Program-made: the position numbers and the translations under genes | DNA from: Oscillospiraceae bacterium | GTDB taxonomy: Bacteria > Bacillota > Clostridia > Oscillospirales > Oscillospiraceae | Length of the DNA stretch: 62,537 nt | Reading direction: 5' to 3' | Assembly: GCA_017410075.1 (NCBI GenBank) | Contig: JAFQRK010000063.1 | Location: forward strand, 1 to 62,537 | Part shown: piece by piece, positions 24,844 to 32,072 of the stretch | How positions within the stretch are numbered: position 1 is the stretch's first letter | Layout of the letters: each line of letters begins with the position of its first letter | Notes under the pieces: generated by a model | Database searches by the model: none | What the model was told of the DNA's origin: nothing | Seen by the model: the letters and a program-made list of their open reading frames with translations, nothing else

Positions 24844-26202
24844 TTAACCAACACTGATCGTTTCCACAGGGTTGCTGATAATGCTCGGTCTTCTCTTGCG
24901 AAGATTAAAGGCGATCATCAGCGAAATGGGGCCGACGCGACCCAGATACATCGTCGCTGTGATGATCAGCTTGCCCAGCGTATTCAGGCTGGGCGTCAAA
25001 TTCCGTGTCAGACCCACCGTGGCGGTGGCGCTGACAGTTTCATACAGAATGTCCAGCGCACTGGCATCCGTTACCGCCGACAGCAGCACCGTGGACACAA
25101 ACATAATGCCAAAGGACATACAGCACACGCCCACCGCCTTGCTGACGGCCTGCCGGGTGATGCTGCGGCCAAACATATTGACCTGCTCGCCCTTTTGCCG
25201 CACCACCACCAGCGCCGCCGCAAACAGCACCACAATGGTGACGGTCTTGATGCCGCCTGCCGTACCCACCGGCGAGCCGCCGATAAACATCAGCAGCAGC
25301 GATACAAACGCCGACGGATTGCTTAAATTCTCCTGGGGAACCGTTGCAAAGCCTGCCGTTCTGGTGGTGACCGATTGGAAAACCGATGCCTGCAGCTTGT
25401 CAAAAACGGACATATTGCCAATGGTCTGGGAATTGTTCCACTCAAACAGCGCGATCAGCAAAGCGCCGCCGAAGATCAGCACCGCAGTAGCGCTCAGCAC
25501 GATCTTGCTGTGCAGCGTCAGATGCCGCAAAGGGTTGCCCTTTTTTCTGCCCCGGAACACCCGGATCAGATCCCACCACACGATATAGCCCAGACCGCCA
25601 ACCACGATCAGTATGCAGGTGATCGCGTTGATGGCAGGATTTGTGGCATAGTCGATCAGGCTATTTTCGCCGATAATGTCGATACCGGCATTGCAGAAGG
25701 CAGAAATGGATGTGAACACCGAGATCCAAATACCCCGGGCACCGAACTGAGGCACAAACACCGTCATATATGCCAGCGCGCCAATGCCTTCAACAATAAA
25801 AGTGCCGATAATGACCTTTTTAACGAATGCCCCCAGGCCGAACAGCGTATCCAGATTGAAGGCATCCTGCAGCAGAATGCTTCTGCCGATTCCCATTTTT
25901 CTGTTCAGCGTCAGGGTGATTCCTGCCAGCACCGTAATGATGCCCAGACCGCCCAGCTGGATCAGGATCAGGATCACAATATGTCCAAACACGCTCCATG
26001 CAGCCGCCGTAGGCACCACCACCAGACCCGTCACACAAGTGGCTGTGGTAGCGGTGAACAGCGCGTCCACAAAGGGTGTCGCCTGACCGTCTGCCGAACT
26101 GACGGGCAGACTCAGCAGCACCGCGCCCAGCAGGATCGCCAGCAAAAAGCTCAGCATGATCAGGTGGGTGGTGGATATGGTAAATTTACTCTTTTGATTC
26201 AT
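24844..26202 (-). CDS. ktrB: Potassium uptake membrane subunit KtrB (TrkH family)
   Basis: A 452-residue membrane protein of the Trk/Ktr/HKT family that carries Na+-dependent or proton-driven K+ uptake. The four pore repeats have glycine selectivity positions visible at TATTATCVTGLVVV, SISAFCNAGIDI, VTTRTAGFATVP and VSATATVGLTRNL. Length and topology fit KtrB. It is immediately upstream of ktrA and 13 nt downstream of two half-size chromate-type transporter genes on the same strand, suggesting one four-gene transcript. Confidence 0.92.
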   Translation of the reverse strand: MNQKSKFTISTTHLIMLSFLLAILLGAVLLSLPVSSADGQATPFVDALFTATTATCVTGLVVVPTAAAWSVFGHIVILILIQLGGLGIITVLAGITLTLNRKMGIGRSILLQDAFNLDTLFGLGAFVKKVIIGTFIVEGIGALAYMTVFVPQFGARGIWISVFTSISAFCNAGIDIIGENSLIDYATNPAINAITCILIVVGGLGYIVWWDLIRVFRGRKKGNPLRHLTLHSKIVLSATAVLIFGGALLIALFEWNNSQTIGNMSVFDKLQASVFQSVTTRTAGFATVPQENLSNPSAFVSLLLMFIGGSPVGTAGGIKTVTIVVLFAAALVVVRQKGEQVNMFGRSITRQAVSKAVGVCCMSFGIMFVSTVLLSAVTDASALDILYETVSATATVGLTRNLTPSLNTLGKLIITATMYLGRVGPISLMIAFNLRKRRPSIISNPVETISVG

Positions 26203-26215
26203 AATGTTCCTCGCA

Positions 26216-26779
26216 TTAAATGCCGTAAACCAGCATACCCAAGCACGCCGACACGATAATCAGCGCAATGGGAGAAGCCTTTTTCTTCTTGAGAATGCGC
26301 CAGACGATCACCGCTGCCGCTACAATGCCGGCTACGATCGCCGCCTTAACATCCACAGCAAAGCCAGCCTCCCGGCTGCACACGCTGCTAAAGGCCATGG
26401 ACAGACCGGTGGCCAGAATAATGCCGATAACGCAGGGCTTTACCGCACCCAGCACGGCCTGCACCGGCTTCTTCTCCAGGAAGCTTCTGAGCAGCACCAG
26501 CACCAGCCAAATAATCACAAAAGCCGGGAACGCCACCGCCAAAGTAGCCAGCAGCGCACCCAGCACGCCGCCCTGAGAGCTTCCCACATAGGTAGCCAGG
26601 TTGATCATCACCGGGCCGGGGGTGGATTCGCTGACGGCGATCATATAGCTCAGCTGCTCGTCCGTCAGCCAGCCGTAGGACAGCACCACATCCCGGATCA
26701 GCGGTATAGCGGCATATGCGCCGCCAAAGGCGAAGCAGCCTACCTTCAGAAAGCCAACCAAAAGATCCAGATAGATCAT
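26216..26779 (-). CDS. Chromate transporter family protein, half-size (second of pair)
   Basis: A 187-residue CHR-family membrane protein with about five to six hydrophobic segments and the family blocks KVGCFAFGGAYAAIPLI and ESTPGPVMINLATYVG. Many bacteria split this transporter into two half-size proteins that work together, as here. Export of chromate is the founding activity, but in gut anaerobes the real substrate may differ. The start at 26779 overlaps the upstream half by 4 nt (ATGA), so they are translationally coupled. A longer open frame to 26908 overlaps the neighbour and is rejected. Confidence 0.85.
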   Translation of the reverse strand: MIYLDLLVGFLKVGCFAFGGAYAAIPLIRDVVLSYGWLTDEQLSYMIAVSESTPGPVMINLATYVGSSQGGVLGALLATLAVAFPAFVIIWLVLVLLRSFLEKKPVQAVLGAVKPCVIGIILATGLSMAFSSVCSREAGFAVDVKAAIVAGIVAAAVIVWRILKKKKASPIALIIVSACLGMLVYGI

Positions 26780-27342
26780 TTTCCGCCACCTGCCTTTTTG
26801 CCAACCAGACAGCTGACAAGACCAACTGCCGCGGCGATCAGCATCAAACTGATGGAGGAGAAATTCCAGGCGAAAATATCCGCCAGCAGCATCACAGCAA
26901 CGCTGCACGCCAAAACAGTGACCGACAGCGCGCTTTTCTTCATCTTCTGCAGCATGGTGATGCCTGCATCCACGATCAGAATGCCCACGCCGATCTTAAT
27001 GCCCTTAAAGGCATTGGCGATAATGGCGATCTCCAGGAAATTATCCAGAAACATGGAAATAATATAAATAACCGCAAAAGACGGCAGGATCACGCCCAAA
27101 GTGGCCAAAACGCCGCCCAGCCAGCCTGCCTGCTTAAAGCCTACAAATGTGGCGCAGTTGACCGAGATCGGGCCGGGCGTGGACTCGGCAATCACCGTCA
27201 CATCCATCATTTCATCGTGGGTGATCCATTTTTTCTTTTCCACGCAGATCGTATCAATGACAGAGATCATCGCATAGCCGCCGCCAAAGGTGAAGGCGCC
27301 GATCTTGGCAAAGGTCAAAAACAGATCCAAAAGAATAGGCAA
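26776..27342 (-). CDS. Chromate transporter family protein, half-size (first of pair)
   Basis: A 188-residue CHR-family membrane protein with the blocks TFAKIGAFTFGGGYAMISVI and ESTPGPISVNCATFVG. I propose a TTG start at 27342: AAGGAG lies 8 bases before it and the product then begins MPILLDLFLTFAKIG, as family members do. The in-frame GTG 9 bases upstream overlaps the ribosome site, and no ATG is well placed. It is the first gene of a tight group with the second half, ktrB and ktrA. Confidence 0.82.
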   Translation of the reverse strand: MPILLDLFLTFAKIGAFTFGGGYAMISVIDTICVEKKKWITHDEMMDVTVIAESTPGPISVNCATFVGFKQAGWLGGVLATLGVILPSFAVIYIISMFLDNFLEIAIIANAFKGIKIGVGILIVDAGITMLQKMKKSALSVTVLACSVAVMLLADIFAWNFSSISLMLIAAAVGLVSCLVGKKAGGGK

Positions 27343-27408
27343 TTCTTTCACTCCTTGCTTGTTTATGGCACTATTGTACCGCCTGGACACGGTTTCGTCA
27401 ACTAAATT

Positions 27409-27436
27409 AAAAAGCCCCCTTGTGTAAAGGGGGCTT
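27409..27436 (-). terminator. Intrinsic terminator after the YwaF-like gene
   Basis: AAAGCCCCCTT and AAGGGGGCTTT pair around a short GTGTA loop; T-rich on the minus strand exit (TTTTTAATTTAG). Confidence 0.8.
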
Positions 27437-27442
27437 TCCTGT

Positions 27443-28207
27443 TTATTTTATTGCCGGCGCTTTGATTGCCGTTCCCTTGCGGATCAGCCGATACAGCCAA
27501 TATGCGCCCCAGGTATACAGCACAGTCAGGATCGCTACGATGCACACATAGAAGATCTGCGCCACCGCATAACCCGCTGCGCTCTGCACAGCAACGCGGA
27601 TAGCCTCCAGCGGTGCAATGTTGCACTCATAGAAGCTGGCGTAATTGACCTTGAGAATATTGGCAGCTGTCGCAGAGATCACGCAAAAGACCACGGTTGC
27701 CCAAATGGGATACTTCTGCTCCGCCTTGCCGGCAGGCGTATGCAGATCCAGCGCCGCGATCAGCACAAAGGAAAACAGCACCAGATTGTGGAAGGCCACC
27801 GTATGCATATCCAGATAGCCTTTAAAGAAATTCTCAATATTTCCCGCGCCGTAAATCAGATTAGGGTAGATCAGCAGCAGGGTCGCCATTGCGCCGCAGA
27901 AGCCTGCGCCGATGGCTCTTACCTTTTCGCAGCCCTTGCCGGTGTAGAATGCCATAGCCGGCACAGCGAAAATGAACAGCGAACAGTAATGCAGCGGAAT
28001 ATGGTACAGATCATATCCGTTTTTAAAGGAAACATATTGCTTGCCGATCTCCAGCACCACCAGCAAAACACCCACGATCTTCAGCGGGATCATCCGGATC
28101 TTTAGATCCTTTTTTCCGATGGTCAGCCGCAGGATGATACCAACCACGATCATCACCAGCAGCGCAATGGGCAGAGTCTTTGCGTGAGCAGCCGTCCAAA
28201 GCTCCAT
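27443..28207 (-). CDS. YwaF-like integral membrane protein (TIGR02206 family)
   Basis: A 254-residue protein with seven hydrophobic segments and the diagnostic motif DLYHIPLHYCSLFIF of the YwaF/TMEM164-like family. The family's biochemical role in bacteria is not settled; the eukaryotic homologue TMEM164 has been reported as an acyltransferase, so lipid acyl transfer is possible but unproven here. A TTGTAA-17-TATAAT promoter lies upstream and a terminator downstream, so it is a single-gene unit. Confidence 0.78.
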   Translation of the reverse strand: MELWTAAHAKTLPIALLVMIVVGIILRLTIGKKDLKIRMIPLKIVGVLLVVLEIGKQYVSFKNGYDLYHIPLHYCSLFIFAVPAMAFYTGKGCEKVRAIGAGFCGAMATLLLIYPNLIYGAGNIENFFKGYLDMHTVAFHNLVLFSFVLIAALDLHTPAGKAEQKYPIWATVVFCVISATAANILKVNYASFYECNIAPLEAIRVAVQSAAGYAVAQIFYVCIVAILTVLYTWGAYWLYRLIRKGTAIKAPAIK

Positions 28208-28240
28208 AATTTTCCCTCTTTTCTTTCAATTTGCAAGAAA

Positions 28241-28269
28241 ATTATACCAACTGCTACAGCATATTACAA
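28241..28269 (-). promoter_or_regulatory. Promoter of the YwaF-like gene
   Basis: On the minus strand TTGTAA (28269-28264) and TATAAT (28246-28241), spacing 17. Confidence 0.75.
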
Positions 28270-28294
28270 CCGACTTAAACAATTCTTAAGGCGT

Positions 28295-28320
28295 AAAAAA
28301 GCCGGCTCTTGCGAGCCGGC
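28295..28320 (-). terminator. Intrinsic terminator of tdk
   Basis: GCCGGCTC-TTGC-GAGCCGGC, an 8-bp GC-rich stem followed on the minus strand by TTTTTTAC. Confidence 0.9.
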
Positions 28321-28325
28321 CAATA

Positions 28326-28934
28326 TTACAGTCCTTTTTTGATTCGCTCCTGCCAGCAGCCCCAGCACATACCCTCGTACTTGTCGTTGCCGCCGATACA
28401 CACCTGCTCACCCTCCACAATGACCTGCCCCTTTTCGTTCAGGCGGGCATTGACGATAGCCTTTTTGCCGCAGCGGCATACGGACTTGATCTCCGTGATG
28501 CTGTCTGCGATCTCAAAAAGTCTGCAGGAGCCGGGGAACAGCTTGGTCTGGAAATCGGAACGCAGGCCGAAGCACAGCACCGGCGTATCGCAGTATTCCG
28601 CAATGTACTTCATCTGATCCACCTGGGCACCGGTCAGGAACTGGCACTCATCGCAGATAATAACATTCACCGGATCCTTCTCCTGCAGAGCCAGAAATCT
28701 TTTCAGCAGATCCTCATCCTGCCGGATCACATCCGCCACCGCAGAAAGGCCGATCCGGGATTTGACCACGGTGACCCGATTGCCGTTTTCATCGGTATAA
28801 TCATCCCGGTTATCCAGATCCGGCTTGATGAGCCAGACCTTATTTCCCTTTTCCTCATAATTGAACTTGGTCATCAGGGCATTGGCGGTCTTGCTGGATG
28901 CCATCGCGCCGAACTTAAAGTAGAGCTTGGACAT
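28326..28934 (-). CDS. tdk: Thymidine kinase
   Basis: A 202-residue type II thymidine kinase that phosphorylates thymidine with ATP for nucleotide salvage. The P-loop region reads FKFGAMASSKTANAL, the Walker B/lasso start is VIICDECQFL, and the C-terminal zinc site has CRCGKKA with a later cysteine pair (about residues 145-190). The P-loop is close to GxMxSGKS but has SSKT. The ATG at 28934 follows GGAGGA; 32 extra upstream codons are open but unsupported. It has its own promoter and terminator. Confidence 0.92.
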   Translation of the reverse strand: MSKLYFKFGAMASSKTANALMTKFNYEEKGNKVWLIKPDLDNRDDYTDENGNRVTVVKSRIGLSAVADVIRQDEDLLKRFLALQEKDPVNVIICDECQFLTGAQVDQMKYIAEYCDTPVLCFGLRSDFQTKLFPGSCRLFEIADSITEIKSVCRCGKKAIVNARLNEKGQVIVEGEQVCIGGNDKYEGMCWGCWQERIKKGL

Positions 28935-28962
28935 AACCGTTCCTCCGTGGTGTTTTTCTTCT

Positions 28963-28990
28963 ATTATACTACAAATTTCGGGAAACGCAA
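28963..28990 (-). promoter_or_regulatory. Promoter of tdk
   Basis: On the minus strand TTGCGT (28990-28985) and TATAAT (28968-28963), spacing 16. Confidence 0.65.
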
Positions 28991-29020
28991 GCAATAAAGG
29001 CTCCCTTATGCTTTGAATAA

Positions 29021-29056
29021 AAATGCCCACGAGGGATATCCCCCGTGAGCATTTAT
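29021..29056 (-). terminator. Intrinsic terminator of the 169-residue membrane protein gene
   Basis: AATGCCCACGAGGG and CCCCCGTGAGCATT pair with one offset, loop ATAT, and a T-rich minus-strand exit. Confidence 0.7.
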
Positions 29057-29063
29057 ATGTTTC

Positions 29064-29573
29064 TTATAGAATGTTGCCCAGAATGATACCAACCACAAAG
29101 GTGGCTGCACCTACAGCCGTGGGGAACATTACGCCCAATTTAAACTCGGGCTTAAAATTCAGCTGCTTGCAGCTGGAATTGAATTTCAGACAATATACGA
29201 TGTATCGGATCGGTGTCAGCACAACACCAACGAAGATGGTCAAAAACAGTTGGATCACCATCATACCCAGCTTTCCGCCCATATCGTAATCATAGGTCTT
29301 ATGGCCGTCCCGGTAAGTCGTTTCGATTACATAGTCGTAATTGAAAACATTTTTAATGCCGTGGCGGCGCACGCAGATGATGGACGGAACTGCGACCACC
29401 AAAGCACCGATTACTGCAAACAGCGGGCTGGTCTTCATACCGATGCAAACCAGCAGCCAGCCGACACAGCAAAAGATAACGATCTTCCAAATCTCCTTCA
29501 GTGCTCTGCTCATCTTTTCCAGCGTCTGATTTTCCATATCGCTTAAATTCTGTTCGTATGCCTGCTCACTCAT
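29064..29573 (-). CDS. Small four-segment membrane protein, family not recognised
   Basis: A 169-residue protein with a soluble N-terminal stretch of about 25 residues, two membrane segments close together (about 28-70), a charged cytoplasmic or external loop containing NYDYVIETTYRDGHKTYDYDMGG, and two further membrane segments (about 105-165). I do not recognise the family. It is divergent from a small Xre regulator, and a perfect palindrome lies inside its TTGACA-17-TATACT promoter, so it should be tightly repressed until a signal releases the regulator. The start at 29573 has AGAGGGA before it. It may be a stress or defence effector, but nothing in the protein proves that. Confidence 0.7.
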   Translation of the reverse strand: MSEQAYEQNLSDMENQTLEKMSRALKEIWKIVIFCCVGWLLVCIGMKTSPLFAVIGALVVAVPSIICVRRHGIKNVFNYDYVIETTYRDGHKTYDYDMGGKLGMMVIQLFLTIFVGVVLTPIRYIVYCLKFNSSCKQLNFKPEFKLGVMFPTAVGAATFVVGIILGNIL

Positions 29574-29620
29574 AGCTATCCCTCTTTCTTCACAATAATT
29601 AATGTCTTGCCGACAACTCA

Positions 29621-29649
29621 AGTATATGACATCCTGTCATAATTGTCAA
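29621..29649 (-). promoter_or_regulatory. Consensus promoter of the small membrane protein gene
   Basis: On the minus strand TTGACA (29649-29644) and TATACT (29626-29621) with 17 bases between. The first operator lies inside the spacer, so bound repressor would block RNA polymerase. Confidence 0.85.
29626..29640. promoter_or_regulatory. Operator 1, ATGACA-N3-TGTCAT
   Basis: A perfect 15-base palindrome with half-site TGACA, inside the minus-strand promoter spacer. Its twin is 32 bases away. The small Xre protein encoded alongside is the likely binder. Confidence 0.75.
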
Positions 29650-29657
29650 GCTAAAAT

Positions 29658-29672
29658 ATGACATAATGTCAT
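29658..29672. promoter_or_regulatory. Operator 2, ATGACAT-A-ATGTCAT
   Basis: A perfect 15-base palindrome with the same half-sites as operator 1, placed 12 bases before the chosen xre start and overlapping the alternative start at 29666. This suggests autorepression. Confidence 0.75.
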
Positions 29673-29683
29673 TGGGTGATGAT

Positions 29684-29896
29684 ATGCAGAACAGATTGAG
29701 GCAGCTTCGCAAAAGCAGAGGCTATACACAGATTTCCTTGCAGATGCAAACGGGAATTGAGCAGGCTTTGTTATCCAAATTTGAAAACGGTGAGCGCGTG
29801 CCGCCGACGGAAACGCTTTTGCGCCTGGCGGAGTTTTACAATGTCAGTATTGACTATATTCTTTGCCGTACTGACAAACCGGAGATCAACAGATAA
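29684..29896 (+). CDS. Small Xre-family HTH regulator
   Basis: A 70-residue single-domain helix-turn-helix protein of the Cro/C1 type: RLRQLRKSRGYTQISLQMQTGIEQALLSKFENGERVPPTETLLRLAEFYNVSIDYIL covers all five helices. There is no sensor or protease domain, so release of DNA must come from a ligand or partner acting on this domain, or from protein turnover. I prefer the ATG at 29684 (GGGTG 5 bases before it) over 29666, which lies inside operator 2. It is divergent from the 169-residue membrane protein and followed by a strong terminator. Confidence 0.85.
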   Translation: MQNRLRQLRKSRGYTQISLQMQTGIEQALLSKFENGERVPPTETLLRLAEFYNVSIDYILCRTDKPEINR

Positions 29897-29916
29897 TGTT
29901 TTTATCATCTTTGTTA

Positions 29917-29948
29917 AAAGGCGACCCCGACGGGGTCGCCTTTTCTAA
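29917..29948 (+). terminator. Intrinsic terminator of the xre gene
   Basis: AAAAGGCGACCCC-GAC-GGGGTCGCCTTTT, a 13-bp stem with T run. Confidence 0.92.
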
Positions 29949-29949
29949 A

Positions 29950-30058
29950 TGCCGCTGTCCTGTTGCGGTTCCCGGCAGCTACCACGCACTCGGGTCGCTC
30001 CTCCCGCCACCGGCGGCGCTCCCCTCGTTTCCCAGAATCGAACCTCCGGTTCGATTCT
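29950..30058 (-). pseudogene. tRNA-Leu remnant interrupted by a GC-rich repeat (copy A)
   Basis: On the minus strand a T-arm fragment (GGTTCGATTCTGG) is followed by a 75-base GC-rich repeat (30033-29959) and then ACAGCGGCA, which matches the 3' acceptor end of the intact tRNA-Leu nearby. The T-arm fragment also forms a perfect inverted repeat with a second copy of itself (AGAATCGAACC-TCC-GGTTCGATTCT, 30034-30058). No complete tRNA can be folded here. Confidence 0.65.
29959..30033 (-). repeat. GC-rich tRNA-associated repeat, copy A (75 nt)
   Basis: Begins CCTGTTGCGGT and CCCGGCAGC and ends with ACCACGCACTCGGGTCGCTCCT, then CCGGCGGCGCTCCCCTCG. Copy B at 30251-30365 matches it along its whole length apart from an extra internal segment of about 40 bases. 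Confidence 0.75.
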
Positions 30059-30066
30059 GTGGCAAT

Positions 30067-30103
30067 AACAAAAGCAGGACCCCGATGGGATCCTGCTTTT
30101 GTT
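30067..30103 (-). terminator. Intrinsic terminator of tRNA-Leu
   Basis: AACAAAAGCAGGA and TCCTGCTTTTGTT form a 13-bp stem. It directly abuts the CCA end of the tRNA on the minus strand and exits through TTTTGTTATT. Confidence 0.85.
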
Positions 30104-30189
30104 GGTGCCGCTGACCGGAATCGAACCGGTACGGATTTTACTCCGAGGGATTTTAAGTCCCTTGTGTCTACCTATTCCACCACAGCGGC
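30103..30189 (-). tRNA. tRNA-Leu (TAA)
   Basis: An 87-base class II tRNA with encoded CCA. The acceptor stem pairs GCCGCTG with CAGCGGC, the anticodon arm is AGGGA-CTTAAAA-TCCCT with anticodon TAA, there is a long variable arm, and the T loop is GGTTCGATTCC. No promoter is visible in the 36 bases before it; the nearest good one is upstream of the broken copy at 30401-30429. Confidence 0.95.
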
Positions 30190-30225
30190 TTATTCTTTTC
30201 GTTTTCTGCGACGATTTCGCTTCGC

Positions 30226-30382
30226 GAGGATTTTAAGTCCCTTGTGTCTCCCTGTTGCGGTGCCCGGCAGCTGCTTCGCCTGGCAACGCAGGCTCGCATC
30301 TCGCCGACCGCTGCCACGCACTCGGGTCGCTCCTTCCGCCTCCGGCGGCGCTCCCCTCGCTTCCCTATTCCACCACAGCGGC
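30226..30382 (-). pseudogene. Broken tRNA-Leu copy interrupted by a GC-rich repeat (copy B)
   Basis: Read on the minus strand, bases identical to the 5' part of tRNA-Leu (GCCGCTGTGGTGGAATA) run into the GC-rich repeat at the D arm. They resume after it with GACACAAGGGACTTAAAATCC, covering the anticodon arm, and then stop before the variable and T arms. The tRNA therefore cannot fold. The intact gene starts 36 bases further on. A tRNA-type promoter lies directly upstream of this broken copy. Confidence 0.8.
30251..30365 (-). repeat. GC-rich tRNA-associated repeat, copy B (115 nt)
   Basis: Same ends as copy A (CCTGTTGCGGTGCCCGGCAGC at one end, GGCGGCGCTCCCCTCGCTTCCC at the other) with about 40 extra bases in the middle, including CTTCGCCTGGCAACGCAGG. 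It interrupts the D-arm region of a tRNA-Leu copy. Confidence 0.78.
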
Positions 30383-30400
30383 AAGTCGTGGACAAAAGGT

Positions 30401-30429
30401 ATCCTATCACATATTTCTGTGCCCGTCAA
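30401..30429 (-). promoter_or_regulatory. Promoter upstream of the tRNA-Leu region
   Basis: On the minus strand TTGACG (30429-30424) and TAGGAT (30406-30401), spacing 17. It would drive the broken copy and, by read-through, the intact tRNA-Leu. Confidence 0.7.
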
Positions 30430-30437
30430 GGGCTGTA

Positions 30438-31088
30438 TCAGGCTTCGACGGTCTGCGCCGCTTTTTCGATCATTTCCACCAGATCGGCGGTATCATCGCA
30501 GATAAATGCAGGCTTACTTTCCTCCAGAACATCCCGGTCCCGGAAGCCCCAGCTTACTGCCACGCAAGGCACGCCGGTATTTTTCGCCGTCAGCACATCC
30601 ACCTCGCTGTCGCCTACATACACGCAGCTGTCCACGCCGATATCCGCCATCGCCTTTTTCAGCATATCCGGAGCAGGCTTACGGGGACAGTCAGACCGCT
30701 CCCCCAGCGCATAAATACCGGGGAAATACCGGGCGATTAGGGGCTTTGTGGCAGAGTCCGGCTTATTGGACACCACGGCAACGGGATATTTTTCGCCCAA
30801 TTCCTTCAGCGCTTCGGGAATGCCGGCATAGGGGCCGGTCTTGATCTGGCAATGGGCATTATAATAGGTTCTGTACACATCCAGCACCGCATCCACCTGC
30901 TCCTGCATATTCTCCGGCAGGCTCAGGGCGATCAGCTGCTTTGCGCCGTTGCCCAGGTAGCTGCGGATCTGCGCCGGTGTTTGGTGGGGACAGCCGAACT
31001 GGGTCAGCGCATAATTCACACCATCGGTCAGATCTGCCAGCGTGTCCAGCAGTGTTCCGTCCAAATCAAACAAAATGCCAATTCGCAT
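30438..31088 (-). CDS. HAD-family phosphatase (phosphoglycolate phosphatase-like)
   Basis: A 216-residue HAD subfamily IA hydrolase. Motif I is FDLDGTLLDT near residue 7, motif II/III contain VVSNKPDSATKPL and the DSEVD motif in VYVGDSEVDVLTAKNTG. The helical cap (about 15-80) resembles phosphoglycolate phosphatase and PpaX-type enzymes, so it probably removes phosphate from a small metabolite such as 2-phosphoglycolate. It follows dnaI with no spacing, so it is the third gene of the dnaD-dnaI unit. Confidence 0.87.
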   Translation of the reverse strand: MRIGILFDLDGTLLDTLADLTDGVNYALTQFGCPHQTPAQIRSYLGNGAKQLIALSLPENMQEQVDAVLDVYRTYYNAHCQIKTGPYAGIPEALKELGEKYPVAVVSNKPDSATKPLIARYFPGIYALGERSDCPRKPAPDMLKKAMADIGVDSCVYVGDSEVDVLTAKNTGVPCVAVSWGFRDRDVLEESKPAFICDDTADLVEMIEKAAQTVEA

Positions 31089-32069
31089 TTAACTCCTCCT
31101 GTTTTTCAGCACCCGGATATCATCGCCGACAAAGGTCAGACGGGAGAATTCGCCGTGGATCCGGGATGCGATCTGGGGCGAATACCGCTGTGCCATTTCG
31201 TCCACATTCAGATTGGTGGAAATGACCATCGGCTTTCCGTCCAGCAGTCGCTCGTTGAGCAGGCTGTAAAGCGCCGCGGTTACAAACTGACCGGGCATTT
31301 CCGTACCCAGGTCGTCCAGAATAAGCAGATCGCAGGCATAATATTTTGCCGTTTGCGTTCTGGCTTCCTCGCTGCCGGTAAATTTCGCCTGCTCCAGTCT
31401 GGAAAACAAACGGGATGCGGTTTCGTATACCACGCAGTAACCCTTATTTGCCACTTCACCTGCAATGCAGGCCGAAAGAAAAGTCTTGCCAAGACCCGTA
31501 CCGCCAATGAACATCAGATTGTCCGCATTTTCCGTAAAGGTTTTTGCATAGCGGCAACATTTTTCATAGGTCAGCTTCATAATATCCCGGGGGCTTGCGC
31601 CATACTTGGGATCATACTGATCGCTGTAATACTCCAGCCGGAAATCGGCAAAGGTCTCCCTGCTGCCGGACAGAAGGGAAAGCTCCTTCTTCTGCTCCTG
31701 CCGGCACAGCTCCTGCAGACATTCGCACATCGCATTGCCCACATAGCCGTTTCCGCCGCACTTGCTGCAAATGGGCGATTCATCCAAAAAACCTTCTGCA
31801 AAGTTTGTCTGGATCAGAGACTCCCTTTGCTGCTGCAGTGCCAGATTCTCTTTCTTCGCCTGCTCCAGCACTTCAAGACCGGCATTTTGCGAAAAAACTG
31901 CCTGCACCGCTTCCACCATAGTCTTTTGGATCTTCTGATCGAGCTCCCGCAGCTGCGGAAGGCGGCTGTACGCCTCCTGCAAATGCCGCTGATGCTCTGC
32001 TTCCCGATCCGTCTTTTCCTTTTCTAATCGGGCTCTGGCTCTTCTGATTGCCTCTGCACTGTATGCCAT
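31089..32069 (-). CDS. dnaI: DnaC/DnaI-type helicase loader ATPase
   Basis: A 326-residue AAA+ ATPase that loads the replicative helicase. A coiled-coil N-terminal part (about 1-95) is followed by a cysteine cluster CSKCGGNGYVGNAMCEC (about 100-116) that should bind zinc, and then the AAA+ core with Walker A GGTGLGKT, Walker B LLILDDLGTE, sensor 1 VISTNLN and an arginine-finger region SRIHGEFSRLTFVGDDIR. It sits 3 nt after dnaD, which encodes its primosome partner. The arrangement matches the Gram-positive DnaD-DnaI primosome. Confidence 0.9.
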   Translation of the reverse strand: MAYSAEAIRRARARLEKEKTDREAEHQRHLQEAYSRLPQLRELDQKIQKTMVEAVQAVFSQNAGLEVLEQAKKENLALQQQRESLIQTNFAEGFLDESPICSKCGGNGYVGNAMCECLQELCRQEQKKELSLLSGSRETFADFRLEYYSDQYDPKYGASPRDIMKLTYEKCCRYAKTFTENADNLMFIGGTGLGKTFLSACIAGEVANKGYCVVYETASRLFSRLEQAKFTGSEEARTQTAKYYACDLLILDDLGTEMPGQFVTAALYSLLNERLLDGKPMVISTNLNVDEMAQRYSPQIASRIHGEFSRLTFVGDDIRVLKNRRS

Positions 32070-32072
32070 CGC

